NCBI GenBank assembly: GCA_900543275.1
Contig: UQQL01000027.1
Coordinates: 1 to 24,855, forward strand
Length of the DNA stretch: 24,855 nt
From: an uncultured Collinsella sp.
Lineage (GTDB): Bacteria > Actinomycetota > Coriobacteriia > Coriobacteriales > Coriobacteriaceae
Reading direction: 5' to 3'
Positions within the stretch are counted from its first letter, which is position 1. Each line of letters begins with the position of its first letter. The position numbers and the translations under genes are program-made. Below are positions 14,089 to 21,290 of the stretch, in pieces. The notes under the pieces were generated by a model. That model had not been told where the DNA came from. It did not search any database and worked only from the letters and a program-made list of their open reading frames with translations.

Positions 14089-14303
14089 TGAAGCCCGCAG
14101 AGATTCGTGAGCTCTCGGACGCTCAGCTCGTTGAGAAGCTGAAGGAAATGCGCGCCGAGCTCTTTAACCTTCGTTTCCAGATGGCCACCAGCCAGCTGGA
14201 CAACACCGCTCGCGTCAACACCGTGAAGAAGGACATCGCTCGCGTCCTCACGGAGCAGCGCGCCCGCGAGATCGCAGCGGAGAAGTCCGCTGTCGCCGAG
14301 TAG
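14088..14303 (+). CDS. rpmC: 50S ribosomal protein L29
   Basis: Small helical protein at the exit of the ribosomal tunnel, 71 residues. Recognised by MKPAEIRELSDAQLVEKLKE, ELFNLRFQMATSQLDNTARV and KKDIARVLTEQRAREI, the standard two-helix hairpin. The ATG shares one base with the rplP stop codon (TAATG), so the two are coupled. rpsQ follows after 16 bases that contain AAGGAGAGAA, a good ribosome site. Confidence 0.95.
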   Translation: MKPAEIRELSDAQLVEKLKEMRAELFNLRFQMATSQLDNTARVNTVKKDIARVLTEQRAREIAAEKSAVAE

Positions 14304-14319
14304 GACCTAAGGAGAGAAC

Positions 14320-14580
14320 ATGACTGATTCGCGTAACTCGCGTAAGGTCCGTACGGGTGTCGTTACCTCCGTCTCCGGTGCCAAGACCATTGTTGTCACC
14401 ATCACCGAGCGCAAGCGTCACCCCAAGTACGGCAAGATGATGACCAGCTCCAAGAAGCTGCACGCTCACGACGAGGAGTGCACGGCTGGCGTGGGCGATA
14501 CCGTCCGCGTTATGGAGACCCGTCCTATGTCCAAGATGAAGCGTTGGCGCCTCATCGAGGTCGTCGAGCGCGCTAAATAA
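14320..14580 (+). CDS. rpsQ: 30S ribosomal protein S17
   Basis: Primary 16S rRNA-binding protein of the small subunit, 86 residues with the OB fold. It contains KVRTGVVTSVSGAKTIVVTI, ERKRHPKYGKMMTSSKKLHAHDE and the closing GDTVRVMETRPMSKMKRWRL followed by VEVVE-like IEVVERAK. Placed as usual after rpmC. It is followed by a 118-base gap before rplN instead of the very short gap common in other bacteria. Confidence 0.95.
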   Translation: MTDSRNSRKVRTGVVTSVSGAKTIVVTITERKRHPKYGKMMTSSKKLHAHDEECTAGVGDTVRVMETRPMSKMKRWRLIEVVERAK

Positions 14581-14698
14581 GCAGTCGCTCTTACGACTTG
14601 TACGTTTCCGAAGATGTGCGTATGCCTGGCTTGCATACCACGGGCCGTATAAAGGCTGCGCACCTCTCTTCGGTTCTTAGTTCGGAGGAACATCTACC
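14581..14698 (+). promoter_or_regulatory. Leader region of rplN with a hairpin
   Basis: The gap between rpsQ and rplN holds GTATGC (14620-14625) pairing with GCATAC (14633-14638) around a seven-base loop, extended by partly matching GTG/CAC flanks. It then contains GGGCCGTATAAAGG, resembling GGGCGTATAAAATGG before rplB, and a strong ribosome site TTCGGAGGA. It may carry an internal promoter (TATAAA) or a regulatory structure. No clear -35 box was found. Confidence 0.4.
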
Positions 14699-15067
14699 AT
14701 GATTCAGATGCAAACCATGCTGAACGTCGCCGACAACTCCGGCGCTCGCAAGATTCGCTGCATCAAGGTGCTTGGCGGTTCCAAGCGTCGTTATGCAGGC
14801 ATCGGCGATGTGTTCATCGGTGCTGTCCAGGAGGCTACCCCTGGCGCCAACGTCAAGAAGAAGGACGTTGTCCGTTGCGTCGTCGTTCGCACCGTTAAGG
14901 AGATCCGCCGCAAGGATGGCTCCTACATTCGCTTTGATGAGAACGCCTGCGTTGTCATCAACAACGATGGTTCGCCCGTCGGCACCCGTATCTTCGGGCC
15001 CGTCGCTCGCGAGCTTCGTGACAAGAAGTACATGAAGATCGTCTCGCTCGCTCCCGAGACCCTGTAG
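14699..15067 (+). CDS. rplN: 50S ribosomal protein L14
   Basis: Large-subunit protein at the subunit interface, 122 residues, the standard length. The sequence MIQMQTMLNVADNSGARKIRC is typical, followed by GGSKRRYAGIGDVFIGAVQEA, VKKKDVVRCVVVRTVKEIRR, IRFDENACVVINNDGSPVGT and RIFGPVARELRDKKYMKIVS. A strong GGAGGAA ribosome site precedes the ATG. rplX follows after 13 bases. In most bacteria this gene opens the spc operon. Confidence 0.96.
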   Translation: MIQMQTMLNVADNSGARKIRCIKVLGGSKRRYAGIGDVFIGAVQEATPGANVKKKDVVRCVVVRTVKEIRRKDGSYIRFDENACVVINNDGSPVGTRIFGPVARELRDKKYMKIVSLAPETL

Positions 15068-15080
15068 TTAGGGGAGATAT

Positions 15081-15386
15081 ATGTATATCAAGAAGGGCGA
15101 TAAGGTCCAGGTTCTCTCTGGTAAGGATCGCGGCAAGCAGGGCGTTGTCCTGCGTGCTCTCCCCGCCGAGAACAAGGTCGTTGTCGAGGGCGTTTCGGTC
15201 GTCAAGAAGGCCGTCAAGCCCAACGCTGCCAACCAGCAGGGCGGCATCGTTTCGCAGGAGGCTCCCATCGACGCCTCCAACGTCAATCTCGTTTGCCCCG
15301 AGTGCGGTAAGGTTACCCGCGTCGGTCACGAGAAGGACGGCAAGAACAAGCTGCGCGTCTGCAAGAAGTGCGGCCACAAGTTCTAA
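15081..15386 (+). CDS. rplX: 50S ribosomal protein L24, zinc-ribbon form
   Basis: Early-assembly large-subunit protein, 101 residues. It has the KOW motif (KKGDKVQVLSGKDRGKQGVV) and NKVVVEGVSVVKKAVKPN, followed by QGGIVSQEAPIDASNV. The C-terminal part carries four cysteines, CPECGKVTRV and CKKCGHKF, so it is the zinc-binding form found in many bacteria. The ribosome site is AGGGGAGA. A strong terminator follows 27 bases after the stop codon, and rplE, the usual next gene, is absent from the window. The protein itself looks complete. Confidence 0.95.
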   Translation: MYIKKGDKVQVLSGKDRGKQGVVLRALPAENKVVVEGVSVVKKAVKPNAANQQGGIVSQEAPIDASNVNLVCPECGKVTRVGHEKDGKNKLRVCKKCGHKF

Positions 15387-15412
15387 GCTGCCCGCAACAT
15401 CAAGTTGCTAGC

Positions 15413-15446
15413 AAAGGCCCGGATGCCATGGCACCCGGGCCTTTTT
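15413..15446 (+). terminator. Strong intrinsic terminator after rplX
   Basis: AAAGGCCCGGATGCC (15413-15427) and GGCACCCGGGCCTTT (15430-15444) form a stem with one A-C mismatch. The innermost pairs must open to make a loop. The 3' arm runs into a T-run at 15442-15446. It ends the ribosomal operon after rplX, which is unusual because the spc genes normally continue. Confidence 0.85.
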
Positions 15447-16153
15447 CTATCCCCACTCGATGGCTTCGGTTCTGCCGTCCTGTCATTCCGGTTGCATCCA
15501 GTTTTCGGTGCCGTCTCGAATCGAGTGTCGCCAGGTGACACCCTGTCGCGTTTCGTCGGCTTCGGGGACAAAAGTCGGGACAACTCCAAAAACTATTTCG
15601 AACTCAGGGCTTTGAGTTTTTGTTTTTGTCCCAAAGGGCGCGGCGGGATGCCTTTGGAGGCTCGATAGCGCCGAAAACGCCCGTTTTGAAACTTAAATGC
15701 CTTTTCGCGTGCAAGCCGCCAGCTGCAATAGGAAGTGAATCAACGCAGGTGGCTTTCAAGCAGTTTGCAAAACTGCAGGTCGCAGGTCTTCATTGCCAGT
15801 AGGAGAAATGAGTAGTCTCAGGTGGCTTGCCCATGAGTTGACGAACGGGATTTGAGATTACGCTGACGTCCGGAAACGCTTCGAGCACGGCGTTACGTTT
15901 TTGGGGTTTGGGCGTAGCCCCTGCACCCGCGAGCGCGGGCCTTAAGCCCGCCGAGAGGGTGACGCGTCGAAAACGAAGGGGAAAGAGAGAAGGGGCCGTC
16001 CCTATCATTCAGGTTGCGACCGAAGAAGACAAGGAGACCCCCTGAGCCTGAATGATGCCCCACATACCGCGTCCGACCGAGCTCAAGCCGAGCTTTTCCT
16101 GACGTCCGCCTTCGCGAAGATGATGGCTGGATTGGCTATGGATTGGCAACACT
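15447..16153. other. Hairpin-rich noncoding accessory region
   Basis: About 700 bases with no convincing gene. Structures seen are: partly matched arms of 18 bases starting GGGACAA (15577-15594) and ending TTGTCCC (15615-15632) with an internal AACTCA/TGAGTT hairpin; CCAAAGG/CCTTTGG (15631-15657); GCAGTTT/AAACTGC; an exact ten-base inverted repeat ATCATTCAGG (16004-16013) with CCTGAATGAT (16047-16056); and an eight-base direct repeat GGATTGGC at 16129 and 16140. A minus-strand frame at 15790-16008 encodes 72 residues but has no good ribosome site. The look is that of dispersed intergenic repeats, possibly remnants of mobile DNA. Confidence 0.5.
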
Positions 16154-16620
16154 TATTTGGACGATTCCGGGAGGGACGGCCCCGCCTCCCTGAACTCGAC
16201 CGGCGACATGTAGCCCAGCGTCGAGTGGATCCTGAAGTTGTTGTACCAGTGCACGTAATCCAAGAGCTTGGCTCGGAGCTCGCGCGTCCCTCCTCGGTCC
16301 TTCGGAGTGGCCGACGATCTCCCCGTTGCAGAGGTCGACGAGCAGGCAGACGTAGTTCCACGATGCCCCGACGCGCACGCAGGCCAAGTCGCTGCATATA
16401 TGAGTGCACGGCGCCCTGCCGCCGAAGCCGCGCGCGACGACGTTCGACACGTCGGCCTCGTTGACCGCCCCGGGGTGCACCTTGAACCTCTTCCTGCCGT
16501 ATGCGCCGGCCAGGCCGTTCTTCCTCATGATGCGGCAGACGCGGCGCCGGCTGACGGTAACGCCCGACCTCCCGGGCGACGCCTTGATCTTGCGCGATCC
16601 GTTCCGGCCCTTGCTGGCGG
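16154..16620 (-). pseudogene. IS3-family transposase (OrfB) remnant with an internal deletion and frameshift
   Basis: Read on the minus strand. One frame gives the HTH_21-like segment (GSRKIKASPGRSGVTVSRRR, VCRIMRKNGLAGAYGRKRFK) and the start of the DDE core (HICSDLACVRVGASWNYVCL, LLVDLCNGEIVGHS). It then shifts frame near 16300, and the second frame gives the C-terminal end RELRAKLLDYVHWYNNFRIH, STLGYMSPVEFREAGPS, stopping at 16154. The middle of the catalytic core, with the second Asp and the Glu, is missing. OrfA and the N-terminus of OrfB are also absent. The element is therefore dead. Its right edge, near 16610-16625, abuts the nucleosidase fragment. No intact terminal repeats or target duplication could be identified. 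Confidence 0.85.
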
Positions 16621-16621
16621 C

Positions 16622-16928
16622 GTGCGCCGCCGCGGCCGCCGTCGCCCCCGACATTAAGGTCCTCAAGGGCCGCGTCGTCTCCGGCGACCAGTTCGTCTCG
16701 CCCGCGGAACAGAAGGAGCGAATCCTCGCGACCTTCGGCGACCTGTGCTGCGAGATGGAGGGCTGCACCATCGCGCAGGCCGCTTATCTCAACGGCGTGC
16801 CCCTCGTCGTCGTGCGCGCCATCAGCGACAAGCCCTGCGCCGAGGGCCGGGTCGTCGACTACAACACCTTCGAGAAGAAGGCCGCCTGCGACTGCGCCCG
16901 CATCGCCGCGCGCATGGTTAAGCTTTAG
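16622..16928 (+). pseudogene. mtnN: MTA/SAH nucleosidase, 3' half only
   Basis: C-terminal part of 5'-methylthioadenosine/S-adenosylhomocysteine nucleosidase, which recycles these by-products of methyl transfer and polyamine synthesis. About 100 residues remain of about 230: PDIKVLKGRVVSGDQFVS, then FGDLCCEMEGCTIAQAAYLN with the substrate-binding MEG, and GVPLVVVRAISDK with the catalytic Asp. The 5' half is missing, replaced by the transposase remnant. A frame on the plus strand stays open through the antisense transposase from 16404, so a chimeric 174-residue protein could in theory be read, but it would lack the N-terminal catalytic residues. It ends at a terminator-like hairpin. Confidence 0.85.
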
Positions 16929-16983
16929 GCCCTGCGCGCCGGGGCCCTTCTTTATGTTGGGACCCCGGCGCGCCGGGCCCTTT
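16928..16983. terminator. GC-rich bidirectional terminator-like hairpin
   Basis: GGCCCTGCGCGCCGGGG (from 16928) pairs with CCCCGGCGCGCCGGGCC (to about 16979) with one mismatch and one bulge around a loop containing TTCTTTATG, followed by TTT. It overlaps the nucleosidase stop codon by one base and separates that remnant from the carbohydrate locus. The remaining gap to 17154 shows no gene. Confidence 0.65.
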
Positions 16984-17154
16984 CCAAAGCGAAGTGTCGA
17001 GCCGAAGTGTTGAGCGTCGGCCCTGAATGTTCAATGGCCGTTGTTTTCTGCCCCTCAAGTGGTGGACTTTTCCTCGGAGCTGTTGATTCCCCCACGCGCC
17101 CCCTTCCGTTCTCTGTTCTCCCCTTATACTCCTTGTACGAGGAGGTAAGAAGTC

Positions 17155-19896
17155 ATGGACAAGACCACACAGGACAGCTTGGCAAAGAAACCCGTCGACA
17201 TGAGGGACAGGATTCTCGAGCATCTCGAGGCCCTCACCTCTGCCGTCTCGCTCGACGACCTTGCCCGTCTGTCCACCTCCGACATCGCCGAGACGCTCAT
17301 CATCTCCAGGAGCCTGGCGAGCCAGTACCTCAACGACCTTGTTCGCGCCGGCCTTGTGGTTAAGGTGGCGGGCAGGCCTGTCCGTTATTTTCATCGCCGC
17401 GCGTTCCAGAAGCGTTTTCAGGTAAAGCTCTCTGCAAGCGAGTACGCCTCGCTCGCCGACCTCATCCAGGCGACGGGAATCGCCGATCACCGCGACTTCG
17501 CGCGTGCCGTGGGCTTCGACCTGAGCCTCAGCTCCGTTGTCGAGCAGTGCAAGGCTGCGGTTCAGTCCCCTCCGTTTGGCCTACCCATCCTCTTGAGCGG
17601 CGGCGTGGGTGTCGGTAAGTCTTTCCTTTCTCGCCTTGTGTACGAGTACGGCAAGAACCAGGGCTTGCTGTCCCGCGACTCCTCCTATGTGCGCATCGAC
17701 TGCGCCGGGGTCCCGGACGCCGCCTCGTTCAACGGGCTTCTTGACGAGTCAATCGCGAAATCGCGCGGGGGTGTGGTTTTTGTCAACGGCATCGAGGCAC
17801 TCTCTCCCTCTGCGATGGAGCACTGCCTTGCGACGGCCCTCGGGCTCGATGCCTCCCAGGATGCGCCGCGCGCTCGCCTCGTTCTTTCGACGACGCTTTC
17901 CGCCGATGACCTGAAGGTTTCCTCGGCCTACAGCAAAATGCCCATCTGTGCCCGTGTCCCCTCACTCAAGGAGCGGACCCCCGAGGAGCGCGAGGATCTC
18001 ATCTTGAGCTTCCTGCGCAGCGAGGGGTGCCGAATCGGTTCTGATGTGAAGATCAGCCGCGGCGCATACCGTTGCCTCGTGAACGCGGACTTTTCCGATA
18101 ACATCGCCGGCTTGCGCGCCTGCGTGACGAACTGCTGTGCCAAAGCGTTCCTCAATCGCGAGGGCGACTACGTCGTCGTTCGCCCGTATCTTCTTCCCAG
18201 CGGGCTCCTCTCCTCCGCGCAGATCGATCAACAGCCCGACGATGGCGTTCTGATCGACGCGTCTCTGGATGCCGCCGAGAGCACAGGGCCGGTCGAGCAG
18301 GCGCTCGATGCCCTGTGCTCCCTCGATGAGCGATTCTGCGCCGGAGAGCTCTCTGTCTCCGAGCTTGTCTCGCAAGCTGTCTCCGCTGTGCGCGGCGTTG
18401 AGGATCACTTGATCTTCGACCACGGCGTCGCCTCCTCGAGGTCGCGCGCCTTCGAGCGCGTCGTGGGCGCGGTCCTTGCCGACGCAGGCTCTTCTTATGG
18501 CATCGAGCTTTCGAGGAAGGTCGCTTTTCTACTGGCCCAGGAGATTTGCCTGCAGTTGTGGCCGGGTATCGGCCTGGCTAAGCGAAAGTCTGCCTGTGCG
18601 GAGCAAATCTCCCATCTCCTCGGTGCCGTGACCTCCGAATTGCCGTTTGCCTCGAGTGTCTCCGATCAGGTCGCCGCAGACGTGGAAGGGGCGCTGGGAA
18701 TCTCGCTCGATCACTTCACGAAGACGCTTCTGACGCTGTGCGTCGCATCGGAGTCTCGCGATGCGAAGGCCCTTCGGACGCTCTGCGTCATCTTGTCCCA
18801 CGGCTACTCAACGGCGACGAGCATCGCCGACGCGGCGAACCGTATGCTCGGCATGCATGTGTACGAGGCTGTTGACATGCCCTACGACCAGCAGCTGAAG
18901 GACATCGTCGGTCCGCTCCAGCGCCTCGTCGACCGCCATTCCTACTGCACCGGGGTCGTGTTCCTCGTCGACATGGGCTCCTTGGAGGAGGCCTATAAGG
19001 CCCTCGAGAACGTTACCGACTCCACTATCGGCGTGGTGAACAACGTCTCTACCGGTCTTGCGCTCGAGATCGGGGTCGGGCTGCTCGGCGGCAAGTCCAT
19101 CGCCGAGGTTCTTGGCGATGCGACCGCCGCGTGCGTGACGCACTGCAAGGTGATCGAGCGCGTCAACCGTGAGGACGCCATCGTCTTCTGCTCCGAGTCC
19201 GGGGTCGACGCCGCGGAGAGGATACGCCAGCTCGTCTCGCAGAGCCTCCCGCGCACCATAGGCGCGCGCCTGCTCACGAGGCCCTTCAAGCAGCTCGTCG
19301 CGAACGGGTCGAACGACGCCGTTTTCTCCGAGCACCGCGTCTGTGCCGTCATCGGCACGGGAGACCCCGGGGTCGCCTCCGTCCCCTTCGTCGCCCTCGA
19401 GGACATCATGTCGACGGCGTCCGCCTCTAAGGTTGATGCCGTGTTCGGCAGGTGGCTTGACGCTTCCGAGCTCTCTTCTTTCCACGAGAAGCTGCTCTCG
19501 AACATGACGCTGCAGAACGTCATCCGCTCCATCACCATCCTCGACCCGGAGCGGCTATTCCATGAGATCGAGAGCGCCGTGCACGAGCTTCAGCGCAGGA
19601 CAGGCGAGAAGATCGGCAGCAACGCCATCATTGGGCTCTACGTTCACCTCTGCTGTCTCGTCGAGCGCCTTGTTACCAGAAACCCCATTGAGACCTACGT
19701 TGGCCAGGACCGCTTCGAGGAGGAACGCGCCGATTTCATCGAGTCCTTCAGGCAGAGCTTCTCGAGCATCTCGACGCGCTATCGCGTAGAGGTTCCCGTA
19801 AGCGAGATCGCATATGTCTTCGACTACATAAGCGTGAGCGCCGCCCCGGCGCGAGAAGAGCGCCTCGGCTCCTCGGACCTCCTGCTCGACGAGTGA
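17155..19896 (+). CDS. LevR-like PRD transcription regulator with a degenerate AAA+ domain
   Basis: Probable PTS-controlled activator of the following sugar genes, 913 residues. Domain order follows LevR: winged helix (about 15-85), AAA+ (about 125-345), PRD1 (about 380-480), an EIIA-Man-like domain (about 543-665, His549 in SHGYSTATSIA), an EIIB-Gat-like segment (about 674-715, Cys679) and PRD2 (about 795-895, His831 in LYVHLCCLVERL). Walker A is intact (GGVGVGKS). The sigma-54 contact motif GAFTGA is absent: SFNGLLDESIAKSRGGVVFV runs straight through, and Walker B reads VVFVNGIEAL without D-E. PRD1 also lacks the second conserved histidine. A sigma-54-independent mode of action is inferred. 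An AGGAGGT ribosome site fixes the start. Confidence 0.88.
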   Translation: MDKTTQDSLAKKPVDMRDRILEHLEALTSAVSLDDLARLSTSDIAETLIISRSLASQYLNDLVRAGLVVKVAGRPVRYFHRRAFQKRFQVKLSASEYASLADLIQATGIADHRDFARAVGFDLSLSSVVEQCKAAVQSPPFGLPILLSGGVGVGKSFLSRLVYEYGKNQGLLSRDSSYVRIDCAGVPDAASFNGLLDESIAKSRGGVVFVNGIEALSPSAMEHCLATALGLDASQDAPRARLVLSTTLSADDLKVSSAYSKMPICARVPSLKERTPEEREDLILSFLRSEGCRIGSDVKISRGAYRCLVNADFSDNIAGLRACVTNCCAKAFLNREGDYVVVRPYLLPSGLLSSAQIDQQPDDGVLIDASLDAAESTGPVEQALDALCSLDERFCAGELSVSELVSQAVSAVRGVEDHLIFDHGVASSRSRAFERVVGAVLADAGSSYGIELSRKVAFLLAQEICLQLWPGIGLAKRKSACAEQISHLLGAVTSELPFASSVSDQVAADVEGALGISLDHFTKTLLTLCVASESRDAKALRTLCVILSHGYSTATSIADAANRMLGMHVYEAVDMPYDQQLKDIVGPLQRLVDRHSYCTGVVFLVDMGSLEEAYKALENVTDSTIGVVNNVSTGLALEIGVGLLGGKSIAEVLGDATAACVTHCKVIERVNREDAIVFCSESGVDAAERIRQLVSQSLPRTIGARLLTRPFKQLVANGSNDAVFSEHRVCAVIGTGDPGVASVPFVALEDIMSTASASKVDAVFGRWLDASELSSFHEKLLSNMTLQNVIRSITILDPERLFHEIESAVHELQRRTGEKIGSNAIIGLYVHLCCLVERLVTRNPIETYVGQDRFEEERADFIESFRQSFSSISTRYRVEVPVSEIAYVFDYISVSAAPAREERLGSSDLLLDE

Positions 19897-19917
19897 CCTT
19901 CCCCGCGCCGCCGCAAG

Positions 19918-19978
19918 CTGACCGCGCGTCCTCAATAATCCGATAACCCCTTGCCCGGCGCGAATCCGGATAGCGCCG
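19918..19978 (+). promoter_or_regulatory. Candidate promoter and operator upstream of the PTS genes
   Basis: The 123-base gap before EIIB holds a weak promoter-like pair, CTGACC (19918-19923) and GATAAC (19942-19947) with 18 bases between. An inverted repeat follows: CGGCGC (19956-19961) with GCGCCG (19973-19978), 11 bases apart, that could bind a regulator. No sigma-54 GG-N10-GC type promoter was recognised. The evidence is by eye only. Confidence 0.3.
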
Positions 19979-20019
19979 AGGCAGTACCGAACGCAAAACT
20001 TCATTTGATAGGAGCAAAC

Positions 20020-20493
20020 ATGAGTGTTGTTATGGCACGAATCGACAATCGCCTGCTTCACGGCATCATCGTGACGCAGTGGGCCCCGGTGTCGGGCGCG
20101 ACCCGAGTCATGGTCATCGACGACAAGGTCGCCGGCGACGAGGTCCTGAAGTCCACCATGAGGATGGCGCGCCCCGCGGGCATGGCCGTTTCGATCATCT
20201 CCGAGCAGACCGCGCTCAAGAACTTCGCCGCGGGCAAGTACGACCGCGAGAAGGTCTTCGTCATCGCCAAGGAGCCCGAGACGATGCTTCGCCTGGTCGA
20301 GTCGGGCGTCGAGCTCCCGTCGCTGGTCGTCGGCGGCTCGCTCGTCAAGGAGGACGGCATCCAGCTCACCCAGCGCGCCTACGCCTCCGCCGAGAACGTC
20401 CAGAGCTACAAGGCGCTCATCGCCCGTGGCGTCAAGGTGACGGCCCAGTTCGTGCCCGCCGACAAGCCCGTCTCCGTCGCAGACCTCATCTAA
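20020..20493 (+). CDS. PTS mannose-family EIIB component
   Basis: Cytoplasmic phosphotransfer protein, 157 residues, that accepts phosphate from EIIA on a histidine and passes it to the incoming sugar. The site is RIDNRLLHGIIVTQW with His14, matching the RxDxRLxHGQV pattern of mannose/sorbose-type EIIB. Further family features are TRVMVIDDKVAGDE and the region around VVGGSLVKEDGIQLTQ. The usual Q after HG is replaced by I. The start at 20020 has GGAGCAA upstream; the frame is open further 5' but without a ribosome site. First of four PTS genes, nine bases before EIIC. Confidence 0.92.
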   Translation: MSVVMARIDNRLLHGIIVTQWAPVSGATRVMVIDDKVAGDEVLKSTMRMARPAGMAVSIISEQTALKNFAAGKYDREKVFVIAKEPETMLRLVESGVELPSLVVGGSLVKEDGIQLTQRAYASAENVQSYKALIARGVKVTAQFVPADKPVSVADLI

Positions 20494-20502
20494 GGGGGAA
20501 AT

Positions 20503-21288
20503 ATGGTCAACTTCACTATCCTGCAGGTCGTCCTTTTGACCCTACTGGCCTTCATCAAGCACGTGGACTACTACGGCATCCCGATGATCTTCGTCAATTA
20601 CGCCGTTTTCTGGGGCCTCATCACCGGAGTCGTCATGGGCGACTGGAAGACCGGCCTTGTCATCGGCGGCACCATTCAGCTCATGCAGCTCGGCGTCGCG
20701 GGCTTCGGCGGCTCCTCCATTCCCGACTACGGCACGATGGCCATCATCGCCACCGCCTACGGCGTGACCCTGGGCTCCGACACGGGCCTCGCCATCGGCC
20801 TGCCGGTCGGCATGCTCGGCATCCAGCTCGACGTCGTCGCCAAGATCCTCAACGGCTTTGTCGTCGAGAAGTCCCAGAAGTTCTGCAACGAGGGTAAGTT
20901 CAATCAGATGAACGCCATCCTGTGGGTCTGCCCCGCGCTCTTCGGCCTGTGCGCCGCCCTGCCCGTCTTTGTCTCCGTGACGCTCGGCCAGCCCGCCGTC
21001 AACTGGCTCCTCGAGGTCATGCCCCAGTGGTTCCTCTCCGGCCTCACCCTCGCCGGCAAGATGCTCCCGGCCGTCGGTATCGCCATGCTGCTCCGCTACA
21101 TGCCAACCGCCAAGTACTTCCAGTACCTGCTCGCCGGCTTCTTCCTCTCGGCCTTCCTGAACGTGCCCATCATCGGCGCCGCCATCGTCGGCGTTGCCCT
21201 CGCGATTGCGTTCTACCAGCGTGCCGAGAGGGACACCGAGCTCGCCGCCCACGCTTCCGCAGACGCCTTCATCGGAGAGGATGAGTAA
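20503..21288 (+). CDS. PTS mannose-family EIIC permease subunit
   Basis: Membrane subunit, 261 residues with several hydrophobic segments, that forms the sugar channel together with EIID. It matches the EII-Sor/Man EIIC pattern, including a conserved stretch GLVIGGTIQLMQLGVAGFGG and the repeated glycine-rich region GLPVGMLGIQLDVVAKILN. AAGGGGGAAAT is the ribosome site. The gene ends two bases before the EIID start. Substrate specificity (mannose, fructose, sorbose, disaccharides or amino sugars) cannot be read directly; the neighbours suggest a furanose-containing sugar. Confidence 0.92.
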   Translation: MVNFTILQVVLLTLLAFIKHVDYYGIPMIFVNYAVFWGLITGVVMGDWKTGLVIGGTIQLMQLGVAGFGGSSIPDYGTMAIIATAYGVTLGSDTGLAIGLPVGMLGIQLDVVAKILNGFVVEKSQKFCNEGKFNQMNAILWVCPALFGLCAALPVFVSVTLGQPAVNWLLEVMPQWFLSGLTLAGKMLPAVGIAMLLRYMPTAKYFQYLLAGFFLSAFLNVPIIGAAIVGVALAIAFYQRAERDTELAAHASADAFIGEDE

Positions 21289-21290
21289 CC

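Noticed and set aside
15405..15668. 87-codon plus-strand frame after rplX
   Set aside because: It runs through the terminator and hairpins and has no ribosome site or recognisable motif; not a fragment of rplE.
15790..16008. 72-codon minus-strand frame in the accessory gap
   Set aside because: No recognised domain and no ribosome site. It is kept only as part of a possible repeated element rather than called as a gene.
16404..16928. Intact 174-residue nucleosidase gene
   Set aside because: Its first 70 or so codons are antisense of the transposase remnant. Only the C-terminal part matches MtnN, so it is called a truncated gene.
19897..20019. Sigma-54 promoter expected for a LevR-controlled operon
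   Set aside because: No TGGCAC-N5-TTGCA-like sequence was recognised in the gap, and the regulator lacks the sigma-54 contact motif.
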